A stretch of DNA of 52,376 nt from Tessaracoccus caeni (GCF_029211185.1 NZ_JARGDO010000026.1:1-52376); one strand, 5' to 3'. Shown: positions 1-7,980, counted from the first letter of the stretch. Numbers and translations: made by a program. The notes: generated from the sequence alone by a model not told the origin.

Positions 1-1
1 C

Positions 2-73
2 GCCATCAACCTACTCCGAAACGCCGGCGTCACCGTCACCTTCCCCAGCCCCACAGAAGCGGTGGTCACCTAA
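2..73 (+). CDS. C-terminal end of an unidentified protein (cut by window edge)
   Basis: An open frame runs in from the left edge and stops at TAA (71-73). The visible 23 residues end in ...FPSPTEAVVT. Codon use (GCC, CTC, GTC, ACC) looks like real high-GC coding sequence. The piece is too short to assign a family. Its position beside repeats and the P-loop/TPR gene suggests accessory DNA. Confidence 0.45.
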   Translation, partial: AINLLRNAGVTVTFPSPTEAVVT

Positions 74-167
74 CTTTCGTATGAGCACCCGGAACGAGCC
101 CCGAAGCCGTAGCCTCGAAAAGAGCCAACGCAACCTTCAGCTGGGACTGTCCGTCGACTGCCAGCGG

Positions 168-204
168 GGTCGCTTCGAGGCGACTTCGTCGCACCTCAAC
201 GACC
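168..204. repeat. REP-like short palindrome
   Basis: GGTCG...CGACC arms enclose TTCGAGG...CACCTCAA around a short loop. A related motif (TTCGAGGCTCG...CGCACCTCA) lies at about 4051-4080. Similar short palindromes are common between genes in actinobacteria. The rest of 74-394 holds a stretch at 91-120 that resembles the 114-bp repeats at 3735-3962 (GAACGAGCCCCGAAGCCGTAG), and the hairpin at 270-315. I see no gene there. Confidence 0.5.
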
Positions 205-269
205 GTGATACCGGCAGCCTAACGACCGACGTAGCCAAGGCTGGACTCTGCGGATAGCCAGCAACCCAC

Positions 270-315
270 TAAGAGTTCACTAGTCCACCGACTTCGGTGG
301 ACTAGTGAACTCTTA
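270..315. repeat. 21-bp perfect inverted repeat, 4-nt loop
   Basis: Positions 270-290 and 295-315 are exact reverse complements (arm core AGAGTTCACTAGTCCACCG), separated by ACTT. No T-run follows on either strand, so it is not a standard intrinsic terminator. It lies 79 bp before the start of the P-loop/TPR gene and could be an operator, a cruciform or the remnant of a mobile-element end. Confidence 0.7.
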
Positions 316-394
316 AGCCGTTCTGCGGACGTTGGATTCACCCACATCCGTCACTCCTCGCGCTCTACGATGGAGCGGAGCGCAAGGGGGCGGG

Positions 395-3300
395 ATGACG
401 GAGCACGGCGGGCCACGCAACACCCTGGTGGAAGACCGGGTGGCCATCGCCAACCGCATCGTCGGCGTGATCAACCGGCAGAGCCAGGGCAAAGAGCCGG
501 CGTGGCCGATCACCGTGATCACCGGCGACGACGGCTCGGGCAAAACCCGCATCATCCAAGAGATCTACGAGAAGCTCCGTATCCAGGCCGACGACGGCTA
601 CTGGCCGCCACTTAACCTGGGCGACCTCACCACCCGGAAGCTCCCCGGTCCACCAACCGGAGGGTTCGTGTGGCCGGAGAAGACCCTTCCCGGCTTCGGC
701 TGGTGGTCACTACCCGTCTTCGACGGCGACCTCGCCCGCTCCATCGACACGATCCGGCACCAACTCATCCGGCACCGCAAGACCCTGCAATACTCCTGGC
801 TCTCCGGCGCCGATCTGCCCGACAAGATCGCCGCCAACCGCAAGGTGTTCATGGACCTCGCCTCCGAGGCCGCCACCGAGGAGGTCAATAAAGCCTTCGT
901 CAAGACGGTCGAGAAGCTGCTCGGCGATGTTCCCCTGGCCGGGGTCTGGCTCTCTTGGGCCATCCGCGCCTACCGCTGGCGCAGGCAGGCCATCGACGAC
1001 AGGCGTAACTTCCTCAACGACGTTGACACCGACGAGGCGGTCGCCAAATACCTCAGTGACGAGATCAACGACGACGCCAAATACATCGCCTCCGTCACAA
1101 GGCGAGGACTCCCCGGAATCCTCGCCATCGAAGACGCCCACCTCCTCGACACGCGCGGGCTCGCGCTCCTCGACCACCTGGCACGGCTCAACGACGACGC
1201 CCACCCACTGCACCTGCTGTGCACCGCCCCGCCGGAGAAACGCGTGCCAGATGCGCCGCTGTACCGCTGGCTGCATCAACAGACCAAGCACGGGAAGGTG
1301 CGGACAATCGCACTGCCTGAGTTCACACTCCACAACGCCATCTCCCTGATCCAAGACCACGCCCCAGCCACCGAAGGTCAGGCGGTCCGGCTCTGCGCCG
1401 ACCTGCCCGAGCCGTACTCGCCGCTGCTTCTTCAAGCCTGGCTGGCCGGCCCACAAGTCACCCACCTGCTCCACCTCTCCGACGCCCTCGAGCCCACCGA
1501 CGAGCTACTGGCCACCGTCCCGGCCTCCATCGACGAATGGTTCCAACACAAATGGCACCGCCTATCCCCTGTGGAGCAAGACGTGCTCCGCGTGGCGCTG
1601 GCCCTCACCGGCGATGCCGCCTCCGCGACGGTCCTGGAAGAGATCATCCTCGACGCCGGAACGACCATCCGTGGCCACAACGCGGATGACATTCGGGAAG
1701 GACTGGCGTCGATCATCCGCAGGGGCTGGCTGGTGTGCACCGACGGACGCCTCACCTTCCCCGACCGCCACACCTGGCGCGCCGCCCGCAACCACGCCAC
1801 ACACGGCAGCACCGCGCTCGGCCCATCGGAGATCCGATCCCTGCACGAGAATACGAAGGAGCTTCTCACGGCCTGGGTCGACGCAGCATTGGCCGACTAC
1901 CGCTGGACCGAGTCCAACCCCCAAGCCCTCTGTGCCGCCGATATGTGGGCCACGATCACCGACACCAACGCCATCACTTTCCAGACCGAGGCCGAACGCG
2001 CCGTCTGGCTGATGCGCACCCAAACCTTCGGCCGCGACGACCTCACCCAACACAGCATCGACACCCTCGTCGCTCTCGGCACCGCCCCTATGCCCGCCTC
2101 GCTATCCAGCATCATGACCCGCGACCAGATCGCCCGGTCCCTAGCGAACCGCCACGCCTACCCCGAAGCAATCCGCGTCGCCACAACACTGCTGCAAGAC
2201 CAGATTGCGGTCATCGGCCCCGGCCACCGCGACACCCTGATCACCCGCAGCTACATCGCTTACTGCATCGGTGAGAGTGGTAACGCCACAGAAGCGCTGC
2301 GCCTGCTCAGCGAACTCCTCCCCGATATGATCCGCGTTCACGGCAAAGACCACCGCGATATTCTGCTCACCCGCAGCAATATCGCGTACCTGACCGAAGA
2401 AGTCGGCAATATCGCCCAAGCTCGACACCTACTCTACGAGCTCCTCCCCGACATGATCCGCGTACTCGGCAAAGCCCACCGCTACACCCTGAGCACCCGC
2501 AACGACATCGCCCACTCGACCGGAACCAGCGGCAACACCACCGAAGCACTACGCCTGTTCACCGAACTCCTCCCAGACCAGGCCCGTGCCCTCGGCAAAG
2601 ACCACCCAGATACCCTGACCACTCGCAGCCACATCGCCGCATTGACCGGTCGAAGCGGCAACACCACCGAAGCACTACGCCTGTTCACCGAACTCCTCCC
2701 CGACCAGGCCCGTGCCCTCGGCAAAGACCACCCAGACACCCTGGGCACCCGCAGCAACATCGCCGCATTGACCGGTCGAAGCGGCAACACCACCGAAGCA
2801 CTACGCCTGCACACTGAACTTCTCCCCGACCGCATCCGCGTTCTCGGCAAAGACCACCCAGACACCCTGCGCACCCGCAGCAACATCGCCGCATTGACCG
2901 GTCGAAGCGGCAACACCACCGAAGCACTACGCCTGAACACCGAGCTCCTCCTCGACCAGATGCGCGTCTACGGCAAAGACCATCCCGACACCCTGCGCAC
3001 CCGCAGCAACATCGCCGCATTGACCGGCCAGAGCGGCAACCCCGGCGAAGCCCTACGCCTGTACACCGAGCTCCTCCTCGACCAGATGCGCGTCTACGGC
3101 AAAGACCATCCCGACACCCTGACGACCCACGACAACATCGCCGCATGGACCGGCCAGAACGGCAACACCGCCGAAGCCCTACGCCTGTACACCGAACTCC
3201 TCCCCCACCAGATCCGCGTCTACGGCAAAGGCCACTCCAGAACCCTGGGCACCCGCAACAACATCGCCCACTGGATCGGTCGGAGCGGCAACACCGCCGA

Positions 3301-3451
3301 AGCCCTGCGTCTGTTCACCGAACTCCTCCCCGAACAGATCCGCATCCTCGGACCAGACCATCCATCTACGCTGAACACTCTTCATCAGATTGAGCACTGG
3401 GAGAAGAAGGTCAGCCAGCACGACGAGCCAGACGATGGAGCCACCAACTGA
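395..3451 (+). CDS. STAND-like P-loop NTPase with C-terminal kinesin-light-chain-type TPR array
   Basis: 1018 aa. An N-terminal nucleotide-binding module shows a Walker A loop GDDGSGKT (about residues 44-51) and a Walker B-like ILAIEDAH (about 242-249). A helical, winged-helix-like middle (LSPVEQDVLRVALAL) follows. Residues 611-988 form nine consecutive 42-residue TPRs of the kinesin light chain/TPR_10 type, with partial repeats at both ends. This NTPase-plus-repeat layout is that of STAND signalling proteins, where repeats sense a ligand and the NTPase oligomerises. No effector domain is recognisable at the N-terminus, so the output is unknown. The start is ATG 395 because GGGGGCGGG precedes it; an upstream in-frame TTG at 332 is less likely. 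Neighbouring repeats and a hairpin suggest an accessory gene. A role in phage defence is only an inference. Confidence 0.8.
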   Translation: MTEHGGPRNTLVEDRVAIANRIVGVINRQSQGKEPAWPITVITGDDGSGKTRIIQEIYEKLRIQADDGYWPPLNLGDLTTRKLPGPPTGGFVWPEKTLPGFGWWSLPVFDGDLARSIDTIRHQLIRHRKTLQYSWLSGADLPDKIAANRKVFMDLASEAATEEVNKAFVKTVEKLLGDVPLAGVWLSWAIRAYRWRRQAIDDRRNFLNDVDTDEAVAKYLSDEINDDAKYIASVTRRGLPGILAIEDAHLLDTRGLALLDHLARLNDDAHPLHLLCTAPPEKRVPDAPLYRWLHQQTKHGKVRTIALPEFTLHNAISLIQDHAPATEGQAVRLCADLPEPYSPLLLQAWLAGPQVTHLLHLSDALEPTDELLATVPASIDEWFQHKWHRLSPVEQDVLRVALALTGDAASATVLEEIILDAGTTIRGHNADDIREGLASIIRRGWLVCTDGRLTFPDRHTWRAARNHATHGSTALGPSEIRSLHENTKELLTAWVDAALADYRWTESNPQALCAADMWATITDTNAITFQTEAERAVWLMRTQTFGRDDLTQHSIDTLVALGTAPMPASLSSIMTRDQIARSLANRHAYPEAIRVATTLLQDQIAVIGPGHRDTLITRSYIAYCIGESGNATEALRLLSELLPDMIRVHGKDHRDILLTRSNIAYLTEEVGNIAQARHLLYELLPDMIRVLGKAHRYTLSTRNDIAHSTGTSGNTTEALRLFTELLPDQARALGKDHPDTLTTRSHIAALTGRSGNTTEALRLFTELLPDQARALGKDHPDTLGTRSNIAALTGRSGNTTEALRLHTELLPDRIRVLGKDHPDTLRTRSNIAALTGRSGNTTEALRLNTELLLDQMRVYGKDHPDTLRTRSNIAALTGQSGNPGEALRLYTELLLDQMRVYGKDHPDTLTTHDNIAAWTGQNGNTAEALRLYTELLPHQIRVYGKGHSRTLGTRNNIAHWIGRSGNTAEALRLFTELLPEQIRILGPDHPSTLNTLHQIEHWEKKVSQHDEPDDGATN
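2225..3358 (+). repeat. Nine 126-bp tandem repeats inside the TPR gene
   Basis: Each 126-bp unit encodes one 42-aa TPR beginning at the His of HPDTL. Units 3 to 7 are nearly identical at the DNA level: the stretch encoding SGNTTEALRL recurs almost unchanged, which points to recent unequal crossing-over or slippage. Units 1, 2, 8 and 9 are more diverged. The unit count may vary between strains. Confidence 0.85.
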
Positions 3452-3658
3452 CGACGGTCGGACCAGCGGCAGTCTGTCGGATGTGGGAGCGGCAACGTGG
3501 GCGAGCGGCCCACCTCACCGATTTATGGCTGGCTATAGTCCTCGCACTGTACGTATGGCACAGTGCGGCCAACAGAGCCAGCGATAAGTTCGGCCCCCGT
3601 TGCCTGCCGGACAACCAAGTCCTGTGGAGGATGGGTTCCTGCGGATTCTCGCGCTGGC

Positions 3659-3704
3659 TCTCCTCGAGGCTCGGCCGCAGGCGGCCTCGCACCTCGAAGA
3701 GCGT
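3659..3704. repeat. 46-bp dispersed direct repeat, copy 1 (copy 2 at 4155-4200)
   Basis: Both copies start TCTCCTCGAGGCTCGG and end CACCTCGAAGAGCGT and differ at about two positions. Related words occur in reverse orientation inside the 114-bp repeats (TTCGAGGTGCGGAGG ... CTCGAGGAGAG), so the region is a patchwork of one repeat family in both orientations. Confidence 0.65.
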
Positions 3705-3734
3705 AGGGGGTTGCACCTCGAGGAGTGTGGTGGG

Positions 3735-3962
3735 GTGTGGAGGACGGGGTTCACCCCTGATGCTCTTCGAGGTGCGGAGGCGCTGGGCGAGGAACGAGCC
3801 CCAAAGCCGTAGCCTCAAGGAGAGCCACGGGCAGCCAAACGCATAGTCGTGTGGAGGATGAGGTCCGCCCCCGACGCTCTTCGAGGTGCGGAGGCGCTGG
3901 GCGAGGAACGAGCCCCGAAGCCGTAGCCTCGAGGAGAGCCACGGGCAGCCGAACGCTTAGTC
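3735..3962. repeat. Two tandem copies of a 114-bp unit
   Basis: Units at 3735-3848 and 3849-3962 both begin GTGTGGAGGA and contain CTCTTCGAGGTGCGGAGG and GCCCC(A/G)AAGCCGTAGCCTC. A third start, GTGTGGAGGATGGGGTT, lies exactly 114 bp further on at 3963, where it enters the inverted-repeat-bounded element. The exact spacing indicates duplication of the same unit. Confidence 0.75.
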
Positions 3963-4106
3963 GTGTGGAGGATGGGGTTCGCGAGTGGGTGTGGTGGGCG
4001 TAAAAGCCGTGAGCCCGCGCGAAGCGCCGGAACACGGCCGGCGGCGGGCACTTCGAGGCTCGCTTCGCTCGCACCTCAGCAACCGCGACCCCATCCGGAA
4101 CACGAC
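3960..4106. mobile_element. Inverted-repeat-bounded dispersed element, copy A
   Basis: Ends GTCGTGTGGAGGATGGGGT (3960-3978) and ACCCCATCCGGAACACGAC (4088-4106) are inverted repeats matching at 16 of 19 positions. Directly inside the left end is a 33-bp core containing GGGCGTAAAAGCCGT that recurs with one mismatch in copy B at 27738-27849. Copy A is longer and holds a REP-like stretch (about 4050-4086) absent from B. No coding capacity. It looks like a MITE or REPIN-type element; no target duplication is obvious. Confidence 0.6.
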
Positions 4107-4291
4107 GGACTGGACCACCGAAACCCGACCACAAGTCCCTAGGCACCGTCACGCTCTCCTCGAGGCTCGGCCGCGGACGGCCTCGCACCTCGAAGAGCGT
4201 CATCAGGTCCTCTCCCCGATCCCTTCCTCACCTCGAAGAGCGTCATCAGGTTCTCGCGCCGGACCCTTCACACCTCAATGAGCGTGTCGTC

Positions 4292-5623
4292 TTACTGGAA
4301 GGCGAAGAGCGGAGGGAAGGCGAAGGCGACGATCGCGGCCCAGGTGGCGAAAGCCGGCAGGGCCAGGCACTGCCAGCGCTCCAACCGGAGCGACGGCTTC
4401 GAGCGCAGCACCCCGATGTAATGTACCGCCGAGCCGATGAGGTGCACGAGCAGCAGCAGGTTCACCACGAGAGCCGCCAGCTTGTTCGGCGACACCCCGA
4501 ACTCCCACAGCCGGCCGGACAGCGCCCACAGCAACAACAGGTCGACGGCGATCCCGGAGATGATCAACACGAGCTGCATCCAGTCCAGCGCCCTCGGCCC
4601 CGACTCCGGCGGACGCGCCGACACGGTGAACAAGACGATGGCGGCCACCACGATCAGCAGCACGTCGAAGACGATCAGGACCGACCGGTCGAGGTTCACC
4701 GGGCTTCCGGTGAAGGCCACAACGACGAGGAAGCTCAGCAGCGCCACGGTCAGCACGGGGGTGAAGACCGCAGTCAGCACCGGTGCCATGTTCTCCATGG
4801 CCGACTTCTTCCGTTCCACCAGCCAGGCGCACACCAGGACGGCACCGACCGCCGGCACCGGGATGATCCAACTCGCGACACTCTCCAGATCGATCCCGAC
4901 CGCCGTGAAGATACCCACCAGCAGTCCAACGACGACCCCACCGCCCAGAGCGATCAGCACGTAATAAATGAACGCCTCGCCCAGGTAGCGCACCCAGTCC
5001 ATCCACGCCTCCAGGCTCCGCCAGCGCCGGCCGAGATAACAGATGCCGGTGAGGATGAGCAGCAGCACCGGAAGGTGAATGGCCGTCAAGGACAGGGTCT
5101 GGGTGGTCCAGTCGCCGGGATAGACCGCAGCAGCCACAGCACCGACTCCGAACATCCCGGCGAGGATGCCGAGGCCGAGCCGGTCCTTCGACGACGCGGT
5201 GACGACCAGGTAGACACCCAGGAAGGCCAGCACCGTCAGCGACGCGCCACGGAGATAGAAGGACTCAGCGAAGACTTGGGAGACCTCCAGCGGCAACCGC
5301 ACGAGGACTCCGGCCACCAGCCCGAGGCCCAGCGCCACCGGCAGATGCCAGGACGTCGCCGGAGCAGCCGCAGGCAACTGCTGCCAGGCCCGCTCGGGGT
5401 GGGCGTTCAGGTACTCGGACGCGACATCGGAGAGGGAACCCAGCCGATGGTTCGCGACGAGAAAGGCCTCGTCCGCGGACAGACCCCGTCCTCTCAGATC
5501 CTGGTACTCGGCCAGCAGGTGGTCTTCCAGTTCGTCGACGTCGTCCGCGGTGATGCCGCGACGGGCGGACACGGCCTCGCGCCATTGACGCAGGTGCACC
5601 GACAGTTCGTCGATCTCCAACAT
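4292..5623 (-). CDS. Multi-pass membrane protein paired with PadR (permease prefix domain)
   Basis: 443 aa. The first 80 residues are soluble and helical (ELEDHLLAEYQDLRGRGLS, then AFLVANHRLGS). This matches the N-terminal 'permease prefix' module often found on proteins encoded beside PadR regulators. About ten or eleven hydrophobic segments follow to the C-terminus. It has no ATPase domain or catalytic motif, so the substrate or activity is unknown. It starts 9 bp after the padR stop, so the two genes are surely cotranscribed and controlled by PadR. The C-terminus ends just before the repeat region. Confidence 0.75.
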   Translation of the reverse strand: MLEIDELSVHLRQWREAVSARRGITADDVDELEDHLLAEYQDLRGRGLSADEAFLVANHRLGSLSDVASEYLNAHPERAWQQLPAAAPATSWHLPVALGLGLVAGVLVRLPLEVSQVFAESFYLRGASLTVLAFLGVYLVVTASSKDRLGLGILAGMFGVGAVAAAVYPGDWTTQTLSLTAIHLPVLLLILTGICYLGRRWRSLEAWMDWVRYLGEAFIYYVLIALGGGVVVGLLVGIFTAVGIDLESVASWIIPVPAVGAVLVCAWLVERKKSAMENMAPVLTAVFTPVLTVALLSFLVVVAFTGSPVNLDRSVLIVFDVLLIVVAAIVLFTVSARPPESGPRALDWMQLVLIISGIAVDLLLLWALSGRLWEFGVSPNKLAALVVNLLLLVHLIGSAVHYIGVLRSKPSLRLERWQCLALPAFATWAAIVAFAFPPLFAFQ

Positions 5624-5632
5624 GGTGCCTCC

Positions 5633-6028
5633 TCAGCTTCCGGGCTGCTTCGCGGCCGCCATGGGGCGGGAAAGAGGGGTTCGTTGGAATGAGATCGCGC
5701 CGGGCTGGGGAAGCAGCCCCCTCAAGGTCGTGGCGACGACGTCCAGCGCCTCGGTCTGGCCCCGCAACTCGACGAGCCCCGCGTCGGTGATGGCGTAGTA
5801 CTTCCGGCGTCGGCCGCTCTCCGACGTACCCCAGCGAGCCTCGATCAGACCCTGACGCTCCAGACGGTGCAGCAAGGGATAGACCATCCCCTCGCTCCAA
5901 TCGAGCGATCCTCCCGAGGCGTCCTTGATCCGCCGAAGGATCGAATATCCGTAGTCCTCGCCGCGAGCCAGCACGCCCAAGACGATCGGGGTGGCCGACG
6001 CAGCCACGAGATCCTTGCCGATGCGCAT
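5633..6028 (-). CDS. PadR family transcriptional regulator
   Basis: 131 aa. A winged-helix PadR domain fills residues 10-85: a helix-turn-helix with EDYGYSILRRI, then EGMVYPLLHRLERQGLIEA and a wing with GRRRKYYAIT. The C-terminal helix is short, as in PadR subfamily 1 dimers. The start ATG has a near-perfect AAGGAGG site 6 nt upstream. The gene leads a two-gene operon with the membrane protein downstream. A 17-bp inverted repeat just upstream is the likely operator, so the operon is probably self-repressed and relieved by an unknown, perhaps toxic or membrane-active, ligand. Confidence 0.9.
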   Translation of the reverse strand: MRIGKDLVAASATPIVLGVLARGEDYGYSILRRIKDASGGSLDWSEGMVYPLLHRLERQGLIEARWGTSESGRRRKYYAITDAGLVELRGQTEALDVVATTLRGLLPQPGAISFQRTPLSRPMAAAKQPGS

Positions 6029-6038
6029 GGACCCTCCT

Positions 6039-6084
6039 TACCTTGTACTACTAGGCATTGAATCTACCCTAGCACTACAAGGTA
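6039..6084 (-). promoter_or_regulatory. Probable PadR operator (inverted repeat)
   Basis: Left arm TACCTTGTACTACTAGG (6039-6055) and right arm CCTAGCACTACAAGGTA (6068-6084) are reverse complements at 15 of 17 positions, with a 12-bp spacer. It sits 10-56 bp upstream of the padR start and covers the ribosome binding approach and presumed promoter. This position and symmetry fit autorepression by a PadR dimer. Confidence 0.7.
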
Positions 6085-6099
6085 TAAGGGAGGAGAAAC

Positions 6100-6795
6100 C
6101 TACCCGAGGCTCACCGAGGTGATCTTCGCCTCGGCGATCGGCGACATGCCGTCGGCCGCATCGACGCCCTGGGCCGCGATCCCGCCGATCACGTCCAGGC
6201 CGGCGTCGTCGATGGCGCCGAAGACGGTGTACTCGGGCGGCAGGTCGGTATCGTCCCACACCAGGAAGAACTGCGAGCCACCGGTGTTCGGCTGCTGCCG
6301 CTTCGCCATCGCCAGCGTGCCTCGCGGATAGGTCAGCTCCGGGGTGACCTCGTCAGGGATGGTGTATCCCGGGCCGCCGGTACCGGTGGCTGTGGGATCG
6401 CCGCACTGGAGGATAAAGATCCTGGTGTCCACCAGACGGTGGCACACGGTGTCGTCGTAGAAGCCCTGCTCGATCAGGGAGACGAACGAGTTGACGGTGC
6501 ACGGCGCCTGCGCCCTGTCCAGCGTGAGCGTCACATCGCCCGCCGTCATGTGCAGCGTGGCCGTCACCTCACCCTTGTTGGCGACATTGGTGGTCGACGG
6601 CGGGTCGACGGGCCGAGCAGGCTCACTCTCCGCCGGGTAGGCGCACTCACCTGCTGTTACAACCGACTGCTCCCTCGCTGCCTGGGTGCCTACCGGCTGA
6701 TCGCCATACGGTCGGGCGGATTGGTTCGCATCCGCGCAGCCGACCAGGGCCAACGCCAGAACAGAGGTGACAACGACGGTCTTCTTCACACGCAC
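6100..6795 (-). CDS. Peptidyl-prolyl cis-trans isomerase, cyclophilin type, lipoprotein
   Basis: 231 aa from GTG 6795. Residues 1-20 form a lipoprotein signal peptide with lipobox LVGC; a low-complexity linker of about 50 residues follows, then a cyclophilin domain. Active-site features are present: the Arg in DDTVCHRLVD, and GGSQFFLVWDD with the conserved Gln and Phe. It should act outside the membrane on prolyl bonds of exported proteins. An in-frame ATG at 6822 would leave only 17 bp to the divergent adenosyltransferase; the GTG at 6795 is preferred because it starts the signal peptide cleanly and lies 7 nt after a TATTGT -10 box. Confidence 0.85.
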   Translation of the reverse strand: MRVKKTVVVTSVLALALVGCADANQSARPYGDQPVGTQAAREQSVVTAGECAYPAESEPARPVDPPSTTNVANKGEVTATLHMTAGDVTLTLDRAQAPCTVNSFVSLIEQGFYDDTVCHRLVDTRIFILQCGDPTATGTGGPGYTIPDEVTPELTYPRGTLAMAKRQQPNTGGSQFFLVWDDTDLPPEYTVFGAIDDAGLDVIGGIAAQGVDAADGMSPIAEAKITSVSLG

Positions 6796-6802
6796 GGCCC
6801 AC

Positions 6803-6808
6803 ACAATA
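6803..6808 (-). promoter_or_regulatory. -10 box of the cyclophilin gene (leaderless start)
   Basis: TATTGT on the minus strand fits TANNNT and ends 7 nt before the GTG at 6795, so transcription would begin at or next to the start codon. Confidence 0.45.
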
Positions 6809-6827
6809 CCGGGGAGCACCATGCGAG

Positions 6828-6833
6828 TAGATT
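6828..6833 (+). promoter_or_regulatory. -10 box of the adenosyltransferase gene (leaderless start)
   Basis: TAGATT ends 6 nt before ATG 6840 and no Shine-Dalgarno sequence is present. The two divergent -10 boxes are only about 20 bp apart, so the promoters overlap. Confidence 0.5.
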
Positions 6834-6839
6834 GGCGCC

Positions 6840-7448
6840 ATGGTCACGCTCTCCAAGATCTACACCCGAACCGGCGACGCCGGCGAGACCCGACTCTCGG
6901 ACAACTCCGTCGCTCGCAAGACCGACCTCAGGGTCGAGGCCTACGGTCATGTCGACGAATGCAACTCAGTGCTCGGAGTAGCCGTCGCCCTCGGCAGCAT
7001 CCCCGAGCGGATCCTCGAGATGCTGGCTCTGGTGCGCAACGAGCTCTTCGACGTCGGCGCCGACCTCTCCACTCCCCTGGATCCCAACCCGCCGTGGCCA
7101 CCGCTGCGCATCGAACAGCCCTCGATCGACCGCTTGGAGGGATTCTGCGACGAGCTGCAGGAGGACCTGCCCACGCTGCGGTCTTTCATCCTTCCCGGAG
7201 GCACGCCCGCCGGGGCGCAACTGCACGTCGCTCGCACCGTGGCCCGCCGGGCCGAGCGCGCCGCCTGGGCCTGCTACGAGAGCTTCGGGACGAAGGAAGA
7301 CGGCGGCATCAATCTGCTGGCCATCACCTATCTGAACCGGCTGTCCGACCTGCTGTTCATCATGGCGCGAGCCACCAACGGCAGCGAAGCCGAGATCCTC
7401 TGGGTGCCCGGTACCGACCGCGAGATCCCGAAGAAGAAGCGCGGCTGA
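6840..7448 (+). CDS. Cob(I)yrinic acid a,c-diamide / cob(I)alamin adenosyltransferase, PduO type
   Basis: 202 aa, the usual size for single-domain PduO enzymes. The N-terminal ATP-binding motif is YTRTGDAGET; the second signature is ARTVARRAERAAW around residues 130-142, followed by YLNRLSDLLFIMAR. It transfers the 5'-deoxyadenosyl group from ATP to cob(I)alamin to make coenzyme B12, needed for example by methylmalonyl-CoA mutase. It acts in the cytosol. It stands alone on the plus strand between minus-strand genes. No cobalamin riboswitch is possible because the start appears leaderless. Confidence 0.93.
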   Translation: MVTLSKIYTRTGDAGETRLSDNSVARKTDLRVEAYGHVDECNSVLGVAVALGSIPERILEMLALVRNELFDVGADLSTPLDPNPPWPPLRIEQPSIDRLEGFCDELQEDLPTLRSFILPGGTPAGAQLHVARTVARRAERAAWACYESFGTKEDGGINLLAITYLNRLSDLLFIMARATNGSEAEILWVPGTDREIPKKKRG

Positions 7449-7461
7449 TCTGCGGGATCGC

Positions 7462-7908
7462 TTAAGCCGGGGACGACGGGTACCGCGTCCCTGGGGGCGC
7501 GGACTCCAGCCATGACATCAAACCCAGCGCCGAGTCCTGGGCCATCGCGATCGAGCTTCGCTCCCCCGTGAGGCTATCGCGCACCATCACCACGTTGGAG
7601 TTCTCGTACAGGGTGAACACCTCGAGCCCTTCAGGGGCCCTGCGCTTCTCGTAGATGGTGACACCTCGCCGAAAGCGCTTCTTCGGCCGCATCGACAGCG
7701 AGAACGACCGGTACCACTCCAGATCTTCGTTCGAGTAGCGAGCCATGCCGAGCGCCCAGCCGCCACCGGGAAGATCCTCGCGCATCAGCATGGCGCAATC
7801 AAAAAGCCCGCCCTTGCCGGTGAGCCAGCGACGGCGGGCGTACAACAGTACGAGAGGGAGGAAGGCACAGGCGAGCACCACGAGTACTGCGGTCAGCTCC
7901 CACGGCAT
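7462..7908 (-). CDS. DUF2550 family membrane protein
   Basis: 148 aa from ATG 7908; an in-frame GTG lies at 7917, but GGTGAGG fits the ATG better. One N-terminal membrane helix (ELTAVLVVLACAFLPLVLLY) is followed by a basic stretch and a soluble domain with the typical DUF2550 block LMREDLPGGGWALGMARY. The family is restricted to actinobacteria and usually sits directly downstream of atpC, as here, 72 bp away. The function is unknown. A hairpin in the gap may reduce read-through from the atp operon. Confidence 0.85.
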   Translation of the reverse strand: MPWELTAVLVVLACAFLPLVLLYARRRWLTGKGGLFDCAMLMREDLPGGGWALGMARYSNEDLEWYRSFSLSMRPKKRFRRGVTIYEKRRAPEGLEVFTLYENSNVVMVRDSLTGERSSIAMAQDSALGLMSWLESAPPGTRYPSSPA

Positions 7909-7937
7909 GCACCTCACCCCTTCCCCTGGATGCAGTC

Positions 7938-7965
7938 AGGGCAGCCCCCGCGAGGGGGCCGCCCT
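7938..7965 (-). terminator. GC-rich hairpin after atpC
   Basis: AGGGC-CCCCC pairs with GGGGG-GCCCT around loop GCGA, with a 2x2 internal loop. There is no T-tract, so it may act as an attenuator, an RNA-stability element or a weak terminator between atpC and the DUF2550 gene. Confidence 0.5.
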
Positions 7966-7980
7966 GTCAATCTCGTTGTC

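Larger units (their letters stand above)
3452..4290. other. Gene-less repetitive intergenic region
   Basis: About 840 bp between two genes, packed with short repeats: GTGGAGGATGGGGTT-like words near 3624, 3735, 3849 and 3963; a 46-bp near-identical pair at 3659-3704 and 4155-4200; a CCTCGAAGAGCGTCATCAGGT repeat near 4191 and 4232; the 114-bp tandem pair; and an inverted-repeat-bounded element. The open frames across it lack ribosome binding sites and are explained by the repeats. I see no credible gene. Confidence 0.7.

Noticed and set aside
2225..3358. Regularly spaced DNA repeats resembling a CRISPR array
   Set aside because: The repeats are contiguous 126-bp units in frame within a TPR protein, with no spacers and no cas genes.
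3411..4281. Several open frames of 70-150 codons in the repetitive region
   Set aside because: They cross repeat boundaries, run on both strands, lack ribosome sites and consist of translated repeats; similar frames appear across the copy at 27738-27849.
6796..6822. ATG 6822 as start of the cyclophilin lipoprotein
   Set aside because: It adds a short non-signal segment, leaves only 17 bp to the divergent gene and lies upstream of the -10 box that fits GTG 6795.
6821..6839. Cobalamin riboswitch upstream of the adenosyltransferase
   Set aside because: The gap to the divergent gene is too short and the start looks leaderless.
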